Shown here: in pieces, positions 49,865 to 59,052 of the stretch | Position numbering within the stretch: the first letter of the stretch is position 1 | Layout of the letters: each line of letters opens with the position of its first letter | Assembly (NCBI GenBank): GCA_018240025.1 | Contig: JAFEGM010000062.1 | Location: 11,907 to 75,906 of the forward strand | Length of the DNA stretch: 64,000 nucleotides | Reading direction: 5' to 3' | Source: Verrucomicrobiota bacterium | Lineage (GTDB): Bacteria > Verrucomicrobiota > Verrucomicrobiia > Chthoniobacterales > SZAS-18 | Translations under genes and position numbers: made by a program | The notes under the pieces: generated by a model | Told to the model about the DNA's origin: nothing | The model's database searches: none | Seen by the model: only the letters and a program-made list of their open reading frames with translations

Positions 49865-52747
49865 ATGCCGGAGATTCGCGTCGAAGGTGCCCGCCATCAT
49901 AATCTCCAGAACCTTTCCCTGACCCTCCCACGGGACCGTATCACGGTCGTTACCGGGGTCAGCGGCTCGGGGAAGTCGTCTCTCGCTTTTGATACCCTCT
50001 ACGCGGAGGGCCGCCGGCGTTACGTCGAGAGCCTTTCGGCCAGCGCACGCCAGCATCTCGACCAGCTGGAGAAGCCGGATGTCGACCGCATCGACGGTCT
50101 CGCGCCTGCCATCGCGGTCGAGCAGCGCGATGCCACGGCCAATCCCCGTGCCACCGTCGCCACGCTGACGGAGATCGCCGACTACCTGCGCCTCATCTTC
50201 GCCGCGGCCGGCGTGCCGCACGATCCGCAGACCGGGCGGGCGCTGCGTCGGCAGACGCCCGCGGAGATCGTCGATGCCCTGCTGCGCCTGCCCGAGGGCA
50301 CGCGCGTCCAGTTGTTGGCGCCCATCGTCCGCCGCACCAAAGGGACGCACGAGGAGGTGTTCGAGCGCATCCGCCGGGACGGTTTCACCAGGGCGCGCAT
50401 CGACGGCGAAATCACCGATCTCTCGCTCTCTCCCACTCCGCCGAAGCTGGCCAAATCGAAGCCGCACGATCTCGACCTGGTGATCGATCGCCTCGTGCTC
50501 CGCGCCGGCTTGCAGGCGCGCCTGGCCGATTCCGTCGAAACCGCGCTGCGCTGGGGCCAGGGCACGCTTGGCGCGCTGGTGCAGGCGCCCGGCACCGAGA
50601 GTTGGACCGAGCAGGCGTATTCGACCGATTTTCGTGACCCCGTCACCGGCTGGACGCGCTCCGCACCCACCCCGCGCCATTTCAATTTCAACAGCCCGCA
50701 CGGCGCCTGTCCGCACTGCCACGGCCTTGGGACCGAGCTGGCGGGCGACCCGGCGCGCATCGTGCCGGATCCGACCCTGCCGTTGCGCGAAGCCGTCGCG
50801 CCCTGGGCCGATGCGCCCCCGCGCATGCAGCCGTTCTACCAATCCCAGTTGCGCGATCTGGCGGCGCACTACGGGGCGAAAGTCGACACGCCCTTCGAGC
50901 GCCTGCCGGGCGCGCTGCGGGACGCGGTCGTTTTCGGCTCGGGGCAGGAGGTGATCGCCTTTCAGAAATCGGCCGCCCAGCCGTTCGAAGGCGTGGCTGC
51001 GCAACTGCAGGCGCGCTGGCTCGAAGCGACGAGCGAAGCGGTCAAGGCGCGGCTCCGGCGCTACCTCTCCGCGCGGCCCTGTCCCGTCTGCGGCGGCGCG
51101 CGGCTGAAGGCGGAATCGCTCGCCGTGACGGTCACCGACGCGACCGGCCGGGCCCTCAATCTGCCCGGCTTCTGTGCGCTGACGGTGGCGGAGGCGGTGG
51201 ACTACCTCGCTCAGCTCGCCCTCGGGCCGGTCGAGTCGAAGCTGGTGGCCGAACCGCGCCGGCAGATCGCCACGCGACTCGAGTTCCTGCGCGAGGTCGG
51301 GCTCGATTACCTGACGCTCGATCGCGAGGCCGCCACGCTGTCCGGCGGCGAAGCCCAGCGCGTGCGCCTTGCGACGCAGATCGGCGGCGGGCTCTCGGGC
51401 GTGCTCTACGTGCTCGACGAACCCAGCATCGGCCTGCATCCCCGCGACCATACCCGGCTCCTCGCCACGCTGCGCCGGCTGCGCGACCTCGGGAACACGC
51501 TCGTGGTGGTCGAGCATGACGAGGACACGATTCGCGCGGCGGATCACGTCATCGAGATCGGCCCTGGGCCAGGCGTGGAGGGCGGCCGGCTCATCGCCCA
51601 GGGCAACGTGGAGGATCTGCTGGCCGAGCCAGAATCCGTTACGGGCGCGTTCCTCAGCGGACGGCGACGTCTGCCCACGTTCGAGCGCCGATTGCCCGGC
51701 GCGCGGGCCGACTGGCTGACCATCCGCGGCGCGCGGGCCCACAACCTGCAGAATCTGCACGTCCGCCTGCCGCTCGGCTCGCTGACCTGCGTGACGGGCG
51801 TGTCGGGCAGCGGCAAGTCGACGCTCGTCGACGACATCCTGCGCCGCGCGCTCTTCGCGCATTTCCACGGCGCAAAGGAGAAGGTCGGCGCCCACGACGG
51901 CATCGACGGTCTGGAGAAGTTTGAGCGCGTGGTGGTGGTCGACCAGACGCCGATCGGCCGCAGTCCGCGCTCGAATCCGGCCACGTATGCCGGCCTGCTC
52001 GGGCCGATCCGCGAGCTCTTCGCGCAGCTGCCGGCGGCGCGGGCGCGCGGCTTCACGGCCTCGCGCTTCAGCTTCAACGTCGCCGGCGGACGCTGCGAGC
52101 GCTGCGGCGGCGACGGGCAGATCGAGGTGGAGATGCAGTTCCTGCCCGATGTCTTCGTCACCTGCGATGCCTGCGACGGCCAGCGCTTCAATCGCGAAAC
52201 ACTGGAGGTCACCTTCAAGGGCCGCAACATCGCCGACGTCCTGGCCATGCCGATCGCCGAGGCCGCGAGCTTTTTCCGCGCCGTCTCCACGCTGGCGCCA
52301 AAGCTGGACGTGCTGGTCGAGGTCGGCCTCGGCTACCTCGCGCTGGGTCAGGCGGCCAACACGCTTTCCGGCGGCGAGGCCCAGCGCCTCAAGCTCGGCG
52401 CCGAGCTGATGAAGACCGCCGCCAGCGGACGCGCGCTCTACCTGCTCGACGAGCCGACCACGGGCCTGCATCTCGCGGACATCGAGCGGCTCGTGCGCGT
52501 GCTCTTCCGCCTGCGCGACGCCGGCCACACCCTCATCGTGGTGGAGCATCACCTCGATTTCATCGCCCTGGCCGACTGGGTCGTCGATCTCGGTCCGGGC
52601 CCGGGCTTGGCCGGGGGCCGCATCGTGGTCGAGGGGACCGTGGATCAGCTGACCGCCAAGGCCGAGAGCCACACGGGATTGGCGTTGCGTGCGCATCTCG
52701 CCGCCGCTGCCCGCCGGGTGCAGGCAAGTCTGGTGAAATCGGTTTGA
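49865..52747 (+). CDS. uvrA: Excinuclease ABC subunit A
   Basis: 960 residues. ABC domain I Walker A GVSGSGKSSLAFD near 33, signature LSGGEAQR; domain II GVSGSGKSTLVDD near 640, second LSGGEAQRLKLG and LYLLDEPTTGLH. The UvrB-binding part (about 125-230) is present, so this is not the short UvrA2 class. The first zinc module is odd: the second Cys pair (ACPHCHGLG near 281) is there, but the first pair, expected about 25 residues before, reads FRDPVTG. The second zinc module (CERCGG...CDACDG) is complete. Nucleotide excision repair. Confidence 0.93.
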   Translation: MPEIRVEGARHHNLQNLSLTLPRDRITVVTGVSGSGKSSLAFDTLYAEGRRRYVESLSASARQHLDQLEKPDVDRIDGLAPAIAVEQRDATANPRATVATLTEIADYLRLIFAAAGVPHDPQTGRALRRQTPAEIVDALLRLPEGTRVQLLAPIVRRTKGTHEEVFERIRRDGFTRARIDGEITDLSLSPTPPKLAKSKPHDLDLVIDRLVLRAGLQARLADSVETALRWGQGTLGALVQAPGTESWTEQAYSTDFRDPVTGWTRSAPTPRHFNFNSPHGACPHCHGLGTELAGDPARIVPDPTLPLREAVAPWADAPPRMQPFYQSQLRDLAAHYGAKVDTPFERLPGALRDAVVFGSGQEVIAFQKSAAQPFEGVAAQLQARWLEATSEAVKARLRRYLSARPCPVCGGARLKAESLAVTVTDATGRALNLPGFCALTVAEAVDYLAQLALGPVESKLVAEPRRQIATRLEFLREVGLDYLTLDREAATLSGGEAQRVRLATQIGGGLSGVLYVLDEPSIGLHPRDHTRLLATLRRLRDLGNTLVVVEHDEDTIRAADHVIEIGPGPGVEGGRLIAQGNVEDLLAEPESVTGAFLSGRRRLPTFERRLPGARADWLTIRGARAHNLQNLHVRLPLGSLTCVTGVSGSGKSTLVDDILRRALFAHFHGAKEKVGAHDGIDGLEKFERVVVVDQTPIGRSPRSNPATYAGLLGPIRELFAQLPAARARGFTASRFSFNVAGGRCERCGGDGQIEVEMQFLPDVFVTCDACDGQRFNRETLEVTFKGRNIADVLAMPIAEAASFFRAVSTLAPKLDVLVEVGLGYLALGQAANTLSGGEAQRLKLGAELMKTAASGRALYLLDEPTTGLHLADIERLVRVLFRLRDAGHTLIVVEHHLDFIALADWVVDLGPGPGLAGGRIVVEGTVDQLTAKAESHTGLALRAHLAAAARRVQASLVKSV

Positions 52748-52770
52748 TCTGGGATCTTGGCGCTCGCTCC

Positions 52771-54096
52771 GTGAAGGTCCTCCGGTCCATCCCGCTTCTC
52801 GCCGCGGCCGTGCTCACGGCTGTGCCGCTCGCTGCGCAGCCGGCGCTGACCCGGCAGGCCGCTCACGCCGAGGCACTGGCCATGATCCGCTCCGGAGACG
52901 AAGAGAGCGGCGCGGCGCTGGCGCGACTTTACGAGGCGCAATTCGGGCGCGACGAGCAGGGCGGCGAACTGCTGCTCGAAATCGCGCTGGCCCGCTGCTC
53001 CAAGGCTTGGCCGGCGCTCGAAGCCGAGGCGCTGGAACGGGCCGTGACGGCCCTGCGCGACTTCCGCCGGAGCTATCGGCGGCATCCGCGCGCGGCCGAA
53101 GCGTACCTCGCCCAGGCCGAGCTGGCGCTGCTCTCCCCCGAGCCCGACTACGATTTGGCGCGCAATGCCGCTCGCCTCGCCCGCGGCGCCTCACCCTCGC
53201 CCAAGGTGCAGGAGCGGCTCGACCGCTTCGCCATCCAGCTGGCCCTCCTGGCCGAGTCGGGAGAAGACCCGGAGCAGGACATCCAGGCCTTTCTCCGCCG
53301 CTGGCCGGATTCCACCCTGGCACCCGAGGTGCGCTTCGAGGCCGCCACCCTGGCTTGGCGGCGCGGACAGATCGAACTCGCACGCCGCCGCTGGGAGTCC
53401 CTGGCCGACGACCTGCCCGGCCACCCACTGGCCGCAGCGGCGCTGCGTTGGGCCGCCGAAGCGAGTCTCGCCGAAGGCACGACGGCGAGCGCGCGGGCGG
53501 CCGTCGATTTCTTCGGCTCGGCTGCGTTCCTCGCCGGCAGCAGCGAGCCGCTGCGCGGCCAGGCCGAGCGAGGTCGAATTCGGGCGCTCCTGCGGCTCGG
53601 CCGCGATGCCGAAGCCGCCTCGCTGGCGGAGGCCCGCCTGGCGCAGAAATGGGAAGGCGACACGCTCCTGCTGGAGGCGCAGTCCCGGCTGGCCGAGGCC
53701 ATGCGCGATCCGTCGCGCCGGGTGGAGACCCTAGTGGAACTCGATTCCGCCGTGACCGATCCGACGCTCTCGCCCGCCGCCCGGCGCGCGCTGCTGACCA
53801 GCCTCGCCGAGCTGCAAGGGTTGTCGGCCACCGATGCGCTCCGCGACGCGCTCGCCATTCAGGAGGGCCCCGGACTCGTCTGGCGATTCCGCGCCGGCTT
53901 CCTGCTGGCCGAGCGCCTGCAGACCGAGGCCCGCTGGGAGGAAGCGGCCCGGGTCTTCGCCCAACTCGCACAACTCGGCGGTCCCCTGGCGGGCGAAGCG
54001 GCGGCCCGCCTGTCCCGCGGGCGGCTCGAACACTTCATCTGGGCCCCGGAGACGCCGGAGCCCACGCCGGAACCGTCCCCTGGCTCAGCGGAATGA
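52771..54096 (+). CDS. Exported TPR-like protein
   Basis: 441 residues from a GTG start that gives the signal peptide VKVLRSIPLLAAAVLTAVPL with AAQ cleavage. The rest is alpha-helical with TPR-like spacing (DEQGGELLLEIALARCSKAW; FRRSYRRHPRAAEAYLAQAE; RRRWESLADDLPGHPLAAAA), ending in a Pro/Glu tail. An upstream TTG at 52744 is possible but breaks the signal. Follows uvrA by 23 bp; overlaps the convergent lipoprotein gene by 12 bp. Confidence 0.75.
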   Translation: MKVLRSIPLLAAAVLTAVPLAAQPALTRQAAHAEALAMIRSGDEESGAALARLYEAQFGRDEQGGELLLEIALARCSKAWPALEAEALERAVTALRDFRRSYRRHPRAAEAYLAQAELALLSPEPDYDLARNAARLARGASPSPKVQERLDRFAIQLALLAESGEDPEQDIQAFLRRWPDSTLAPEVRFEAATLAWRRGQIELARRRWESLADDLPGHPLAAAALRWAAEASLAEGTTASARAAVDFFGSAAFLAGSSEPLRGQAERGRIRALLRLGRDAEAASLAEARLAQKWEGDTLLLEAQSRLAEAMRDPSRRVETLVELDSAVTDPTLSPAARRALLTSLAELQGLSATDALRDALAIQEGPGLVWRFRAGFLLAERLQTEARWEEAARVFAQLAQLGGPLAGEAAARLSRGRLEHFIWAPETPEPTPEPSPGSAE

Positions 54097-54534
54097 TCGC
54101 TTCCAATAGCTGCCTTCCGCGCTCAGGAACTCGGCCCCGAGCTTCCACGTGAGCAGCTTGCGCCCCGGGACCAGCGAAGCGTAGCCGGCGGCCGGTACGA
54201 GCGAGAAGCGCTTGGCCAGCGCGATGCCGCCCGGAATGCGCCGCTGCGCGACGTTGTCGCCGTCGATCCGGCGGTAGTCGAGCGGAGCCGGTGCGGCGAA
54301 GTACTCGTATTCATCATCCTCGGCCTCGAGCCGATACGGCCCCGGCGGAAACGCGATGTGCCGCGACATGGTGAGATTGGTCGCCTCCGCCAGGCGCAGC
54401 ACCGTCAGCACCCGGCTCGGATTCGAGACTGCGCGCACGGTGCGCTCCTCCGACGTGGTGGCCTCGGTCAGCGCAGCGCAGCCGCTCAGCCATCCAGCGA
54501 GAGCGCAGACGAGGAGAAGGCCGAAGGATCTCAT
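54085..54534 (-). CDS. Putative lipoprotein
   Basis: 149 residues. Lipoprotein signal MRSFGLLLVCALAGWLSGC with Cys in an LSGC lipobox. The mature part is beta-rich with an acidic loop EAEDDEYEYFAAP. No family is recognised. It ends in the last codons of the TPR gene on the other strand and starts 15 bp before the ABC ATPase stop, so it may be the last gene of the importer transcript. Confidence 0.65.
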   Translation of the reverse strand: MRSFGLLLVCALAGWLSGCAALTEATTSEERTVRAVSNPSRVLTVLRLAEATNLTMSRHIAFPPGPYRLEAEDDEYEYFAAPAPLDYRRIDGDNVAQRRIPGGIALAKRFSLVPAAGYASLVPGRKLLTWKLGAEFLSAEGSYWKRSFR

Positions 54535-54549
54535 GCAGGGCTGGGCCTA

Positions 54550-55290
54550 CTAGTAGCGCAGAATCTTGGCGAGAAACCGCTGTGTCACTTCCTCGCGCGG
54601 TTGGGTGAAGATCTCCTCGGCCGGCCCGGTTTCGACGATGCGGCCGCCCGCCAGCAGCGCGACCTGCACGCCCAGGCGCCGGGCGAAGCCCATCTCGTGA
54701 GTCACGAGCACGAAGTCCTTCCCCTCCTCCTTGATTTCCTCGATCACCTCCAGCACCTCACCCGTCATCTCCGGGTCGAGCGCGGACGTCGGCTCGTCGA
54801 AGAAGAGCATGCTCGGTTTGATCGCGATGGCCCGCGCGATGGCCACGCGCTGTCGCTGCCCGCCCGACAACTCGGCCGGCCGTTTGTGGCAATGCTGGTC
54901 GAGATGGAAACGCTCCAGGGCTTCCATCGCCATGGCCTTGGCGGTGGCCGGCGAATGTCCATGCACATGCACCAGCGGCAGGGTTACATTCTCCAGCGCC
55001 GTGAAATGCGGAAAGAGATTGTAGGCCTGGAAAACCGTGCCGACGCCGCGCCGATGCTCCCGCAGCGAGGTCTCGTGGTGGAAATCCAGCGGACGCCCAT
55101 CGAAGGCGACCGGGCCGCTGCCGAGATCCGGCCGTTCCAGCGCCGCCAGGATGCGCAGGAGGGTGGACTTGCCGCCGCCCGAGGGGCCGATCAGCACGAG
55201 CCCCTGCGCGTCGCGCAGGGTGAGCGAGATATCGTCCAGCACCTTGTGCGGGCCGAAGGACTTGTGGATGTGCTCGAGGGTGAGGTTCAT
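54550..55290 (-). CDS. ABC transporter ATP-binding protein, polar amino acid type
   Basis: 246 residues. Walker A GPSGGGKST, signature LSGGQRQRVAI, Walker B FFDEPTSALDPEM, His in VTHEMGFA. HisP/GlnQ-type subunit that powers import of a polar solute. It is 12 bp after the permease gene in the minus-strand operon (binding protein, small gene, permease, ATPase). Confidence 0.9.
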   Translation of the reverse strand: MNLTLEHIHKSFGPHKVLDDISLTLRDAQGLVLIGPSGGGKSTLLRILAALERPDLGSGPVAFDGRPLDFHHETSLREHRRGVGTVFQAYNLFPHFTALENVTLPLVHVHGHSPATAKAMAMEALERFHLDQHCHKRPAELSGGQRQRVAIARAIAIKPSMLFFDEPTSALDPEMTGEVLEVIEEIKEEGKDFVLVTHEMGFARRLGVQVALLAGGRIVETGPAEEIFTQPREEVTQRFLAKILRY

Positions 55291-55302
55291 CGGCGGACGC
55301 GC

Positions 55303-56094
55303 TCAGGTGTCGAATTTCGCGCGACCTTCCAGCCAGCGCGTCCATAGAGAAATGGGCAGCGTGAGGAGCAGGTACCCCACCGCCAGCATCAGATAGCATT
55401 CCAGCGTGCTGTAGGTGATCGAACTGACCTCCTGCGCATTCTTGGCGAACTCGTTGACCGAGATGACGCTGAGCAGCGACGAGTCCTTGATCAGCGAGAC
55501 AAACTGCCCAGCCAGCGGCGGCAGGGACTGGCGCAGCGCCTGCGGGAAGATGACGAAGCGGTACGTCTGGACCGTCGTCAGCCCGATGGCCCGGGCTGAC
55601 TCGAGCTGCGACTTGCCGATGCTCTCGATGCCCGCCCGGACGATCTCCGCGATGTAGGCGCCGGTGAAGAACGAGAGCGTGAGCACGCCGACCACGTAGC
55701 GGTCCGTGATGCCCATGGCCGGGGTCACGACGTAGAAGAAGAGGAGAATCTGCGACAGGAGCGGTGTGCCGCGGACGAATTCCACGTACACCTTGGTCAG
55801 ATAGCGCAGCGGCAGGAAATCCGCCCGTCCTAGTAGGGCAAAGAAGATGCCGGCCAGTGTGCTGAGGACGAGCGAGGCCAGCGAGATCAGGATGGTGACC
55901 CAAAACCCCTGCAGAAACTTCTCGCGGTATTTCCAGATCGGCTCCCACACCCAGGTCATCTCCAGGCGGAGGAACGCGAACGTGAAGGCCCCGGCCAGGA
56001 GCAGGACCGCGAGCAGCACGGAAACCGCCCGGGCCACCCAAGGAATGGTGGGATCGGCCCCCGGCGGCGGAGTGAAGAAGAGTCGGCGAAACAC
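55303..56094 (-). CDS. ABC transporter permease, His/Glu/Gln/Arg/opine family
   Basis: 263 residues. TM helices include VSVLLAVLLLAGAFTFAF, FWVTILISLASLVLSTLAG, and a C-terminal YLMLAVGYLLLTLPISLW. The EAA loop is ESARAIGLTTVQTYRFVIFP; FVRGTPLLSQI is the family N-terminal mark. It has the fold used with HisJ/GlnH-type binding proteins, yet the operon binding protein is of another class. Confidence 0.9.
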   Translation of the reverse strand: MFRRLFFTPPPGADPTIPWVARAVSVLLAVLLLAGAFTFAFLRLEMTWVWEPIWKYREKFLQGFWVTILISLASLVLSTLAGIFFALLGRADFLPLRYLTKVYVEFVRGTPLLSQILLFFYVVTPAMGITDRYVVGVLTLSFFTGAYIAEIVRAGIESIGKSQLESARAIGLTTVQTYRFVIFPQALRQSLPPLAGQFVSLIKDSSLLSVISVNEFAKNAQEVSSITYSTLECYLMLAVGYLLLTLPISLWTRWLEGRAKFDT

Positions 56095-56217
56095 GCGCGC
56101 CTAGTGGCCGCTATTTCCGCCTTTCTGGCAAGGGCTGGTCTTGCCAGCGGCTCGGCGGAAGAGCGAGGGGACGGCGCAGAGGGGTGGTCAACAACCGCCG
56201 ATGCACGCCGCCATTTT

Positions 56218-56439
56218 TCAGGCTGCGGCCGTGTCGGGCACCTCCAGCGCGGTGATCAGGAACACGTCGATCTGGATCATCACTTCGTCCGTGACGTACA
56301 CGATCAACGTTCGTCCGCTGGGCGAAAGAAACGCGAAGTCCGGGTGCGGAATCCGGTATCGCTCGCCATCGCCGGTGCGAACCGCGAAGGGTACGAACGG
56401 ACGAGTCTGCAGTTGTTGGCGCAGGACGTCAGGCAGCAT
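56218..56439 (-). CDS. Small hypothetical protein within the transporter operon
   Basis: 73 residues. MLPDVLRQQLQTRPFVPFAV, RIPHPDFAFLSPSGRTLIVY. I know this pattern from short unannotated proteins in many bacteria (start LPDxLRQxLxxxPFxPFxV, then HPDFAF), possibly beta-sheet domains. It sits between binding protein and permease genes. No function known. Confidence 0.65.
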   Translation of the reverse strand: MLPDVLRQQLQTRPFVPFAVRTGDGERYRIPHPDFAFLSPSGRTLIVYVTDEVMIQIDVFLITALEVPDTAAA

Positions 56440-56491
56440 GCCAGATGCTGCCCGACCTCCGCCCAGTTGTCAATGACTATAAACGCAAAGA

Positions 56492-57451
56492 CTACTTTGC
56501 GCCCAGCGTCTTCTTCGCCTCCTCGAGCAGGTCGAGGCGCACGAAGTCCGTCGCCTTGGGCGGATTGGCCATGCGGCCGATGCCGAACTTCACCATGTAG
56601 TCGGTGGTGATCTGGATGTGCTCGACGGTCACATCGTACGTGAAAGGCGAGTTGCTGATGGCGTCCTTGTACTCCTCGGAGGTGTACTGGTTCTTGAACA
56701 TGCTCTCGCGGACGTATTTCTCCGCCACCTCCGGCTTCTCGATGAAGAGTTTGGTCGCCTCGACGAAGCATTTCAGCACGCGCAGGGCGACCTCGCGCTT
56801 GGCATAGAGCTTCTCGGTCATGACCAAGGTCCGGACCGGCTCGCCCATCGGCGTGTCGTAGGGCTTGAGCAGTTCCTTGCCGAAGCCCTTGGCGATGGCC
56901 TGCGTGCTCTGCGGCTCGCTCTGGCACATGGCATCGATCTGCTTCTGCGCCAGGGCCTGGTTCAGATCGGCGAAGGCGAGGTAGACGATCTGCACGTCCT
57001 TGTCGCCCTTGTCGCTCCAGGTCAGGCCTTCCTTGGCCAACTCGGCCGCGAGCGCCAGCTCCTGGGCGCCGCCACGGGCCACGCCGACCTTCTTGCCCTT
57101 GAACTCCTTGATCGACTTGATGCCGGAGTCCGCGCCCACCACGATGCGCGCACCGCCCTTGGCGAAACCAGCCACGATGAAGATGGGCGTGCCGGCGGCA
57201 CGGCCCGCGATAGCGCCGTCGGCCGCGCTGGCGGAGAGGTCGACCTCGCCCGCCTGCAGGGCGGGAATGATGTCCACGCCCTTGGCGAACATGCGTTCCT
57301 CGATCTTCAGATTGTACTTCGGCCCCAGCTCCTTCATGTAGGAAACCGCGCCGTAGTGGGCGAACTTGAGATTGCCGAGCCGGATGACGTCCTGCGCGGA
57401 CACGGTGGAGGCCAGGGCGAGGAGAGAGGCGGCGAGGAGGAGCTTCTTCAT
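56492..57451 (-). CDS. Periplasmic solute-binding protein, NMT1/SsuA-like
   Basis: 319 residues. Signal peptide MKKLLLAASLLALASTVSAQ; then LGNLKFAHYGAVSYMKELGP, GVDIIPALQAGEVDLSASAA, and IKEFKGKKVGVARGGAQELA are the NitT/TauT (NMT1-THI5) binding-protein pattern. Such proteins usually go with SsuC-type permeases; here a HisM-type permease and HisP-type ATPase follow. The first gene of the operon. Substrate may be a sulfonate, nitrate-like anion, pyrimidine or aromatic compound. Confidence 0.85.
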   Translation of the reverse strand: MKKLLLAASLLALASTVSAQDVIRLGNLKFAHYGAVSYMKELGPKYNLKIEERMFAKGVDIIPALQAGEVDLSASAADGAIAGRAAGTPIFIVAGFAKGGARIVVGADSGIKSIKEFKGKKVGVARGGAQELALAAELAKEGLTWSDKGDKDVQIVYLAFADLNQALAQKQIDAMCQSEPQSTQAIAKGFGKELLKPYDTPMGEPVRTLVMTEKLYAKREVALRVLKCFVEATKLFIEKPEVAEKYVRESMFKNQYTSEEYKDAISNSPFTYDVTVEHIQITTDYMVKFGIGRMANPPKATDFVRLDLLEEAKKTLGAK

Positions 57452-57580
57452 GAGCTGCGGAAACGGAGTTTGGGAGGGCTTGCGGGCGCGTTCCTGCCTT
57501 CCTGGTCACGGCCAGCGCACCCCAACCGGCCGGAGCGCCAATCGGCCAAGAATGCGGCGTCCCGTCAACCTGAAGTTCCG

Positions 57581-57602
57581 AAAAAGACCGGCCGCGGCGG
57601 TC
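57581..57602 (-). terminator. Intrinsic terminator after the DUF4159 gene
   Basis: On the minus strand, GACCG-CCGCGGC-CGGTC (57602 to 57586) forms a 5-bp stem with a GC-rich loop and is followed by TTTTT (57585-57581). It lies 22 bp beyond the DUF4159 stop. Confidence 0.65.
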
Positions 57603-57623
57603 CCGTCGGGTTCCGGGCTGGGC

Positions 57624-58898
57624 CTAGAGCCCGGTCGGCACCGTACGCAGCTTGTCCTCCCAGCGGGTCAGCAGGTGCACGACGATGTTGATGCCAAACT
57701 TGTACGTCTGCTCGATCGCCTTCGGCTCGAGGTTGCGCACGTAATTGTGCCGCCGCTTCCAAAGCTCTTCGTTGAGGGCGACGAAGTTGTTGAATTCGTC
57801 CCGCCGGAAGTCGACCTCGCCGCGCTCGTTCAGCCCGATCTGCCACATGTCGCCGTAGTTGTTGGCGGTGTAGATGATGGCCACCTCGCCGAAGATCTTC
57901 AGCGCATAGACCGGCTCCGCGTAGTAGTTCACGCCGGGCGGAACGCCCCGCACTTCGGTGAAGTACGTGCGGGTGTAGATCGGGTGATCCGGCGGCAGCG
58001 GCTCGAACTCCTTGTTCACGTCCGGCACGACCCGCTTCATCTCGCGGCGGAAGGCGATATCGAAGCGGGACCGGCGTCCGGCCAGGGTCGAGTCGCCCCA
58101 GACGCAGCCGCCGAGCTGGATGTACTTCCGCAGATTCTCCACTTCCTTGTCGGTCAGGACGAAGTCGCGCCGGCCGGTCATGAAGATGAAGGGCGGCTTG
58201 ACCGCGAAGATCTCGTCGCTGGCGAGGTCCAGCGGCACCGCGTCGGCCTTGGCCTGGATGCGGTCGCGCGACCATTTGTTCATGATGTAGAGCAGATTGG
58301 GCAGGCTGCCGAAGTCGATCGTCTTGCCGTCGCGCATGCGCACGGTCGAGTTCCAGTCCCCGCCCGCGTACTTGGCCAGATAGGCCGTGAACTTGAACTG
58401 CCGGTCCTTGCCCACGCCGCTGCCGCCGGAGCCCGAGCCCCAGCCGCCGGTGAAGGCCTTCATCGCCTTGGCCTGCGCCATCGTCATGCCGCCCGCGATG
58501 CTCTGCTGCGGCGCGGCCGCAGCCACGGGATCGATGGTGCGGGCCATCGACTGCGGCAACTCCGGCGCGGCGGCGGGCAGCTCGAACGCATTCGAGAGCG
58601 TGCTGGTCGTCGTGATGGCCGTGAGCGACTGCGTGGGGGTGCTCGGCGTGGCCACCTGATACTGCTGCTGGGGCTGGACCTGCTGCGGCGTGTCCGGCGG
58701 ACTCTGCGGCGCGGATTGCTGCACGAGGCCAGCCCCGCCGGGGTCCGAGTCGAAGTCCGACTGCTTGAGCGCGGCCTTGAAGAGGATGGTGCCTCCGAAG
58801 AGCAGGATGAAGATGAGGTGCAGCAGCGCCGAGATCGTAAAGAACCGCGACTTACGCAGCCGGGCCACGAACTCGTTGATCCGCGAGGAGGGACTCAT
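57624..58898 (-). CDS. DUF4159 protein with TolA/TonB-type N-terminal TM helix
   Basis: 424 residues. A basic start (NEFVARLRKSR) is followed by the TM helix ISALLHLIFILLFGGTILF, with S23-xxx-H27, the Ser/His pair of TonB and TolA that couples to ExbB/ExbD or TolQ/TolR. A Gln/Pro-rich and Thr/Ser-rich linker (about 50-150) is next, then DUF4159 (FKFTAYLAKYAGGDWNST; PPFIFMTGRRDFVLTDKE; LRKYIQLGGCVWGDS). An alternative start is 58910. No exb or tol gene is beside it. Possible energy-coupled envelope function. Confidence 0.8.
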   Translation of the reverse strand: MSPSSRINEFVARLRKSRFFTISALLHLIFILLFGGTILFKAALKQSDFDSDPGGAGLVQQSAPQSPPDTPQQVQPQQQYQVATPSTPTQSLTAITTTSTLSNAFELPAAAPELPQSMARTIDPVAAAAPQQSIAGGMTMAQAKAMKAFTGGWGSGSGGSGVGKDRQFKFTAYLAKYAGGDWNSTVRMRDGKTIDFGSLPNLLYIMNKWSRDRIQAKADAVPLDLASDEIFAVKPPFIFMTGRRDFVLTDKEVENLRKYIQLGGCVWGDSTLAGRRSRFDIAFRREMKRVVPDVNKEFEPLPPDHPIYTRTYFTEVRGVPPGVNYYAEPVYALKIFGEVAIIYTANNYGDMWQIGLNERGEVDFRRDEFNNFVALNEELWKRRHNYVRNLEPKAIEQTYKFGINIVVHLLTRWEDKLRTVPTGL

Positions 58899-59052
58899 GG
58901 ACGCCAACATCCGCGACCCCGCCCCCGACGCGCAAGCTGCGACACTGGAAATAGCGAACTTTGTTTGACCGCACCGCGGGGTGCACCTAGCCTCGATTGT
59001 GAAAGTTTTCACAAGCCCTCGGAGCCCCCAGCCCGACGTGCAGGGACGGGAT

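Noticed and set aside
49865-52747. UvrA2-type paralogue
   Set aside because: The UvrB-binding region, absent in UvrA2, is present, and the length of 960 matches canonical UvrA.
56129-56147. GGCAAG-GGCTGGT-CTTGCC hairpin between permease and small gene
   Set aside because: A 6-bp stem without T tract on either strand; too weak to call a terminator or riboswitch.
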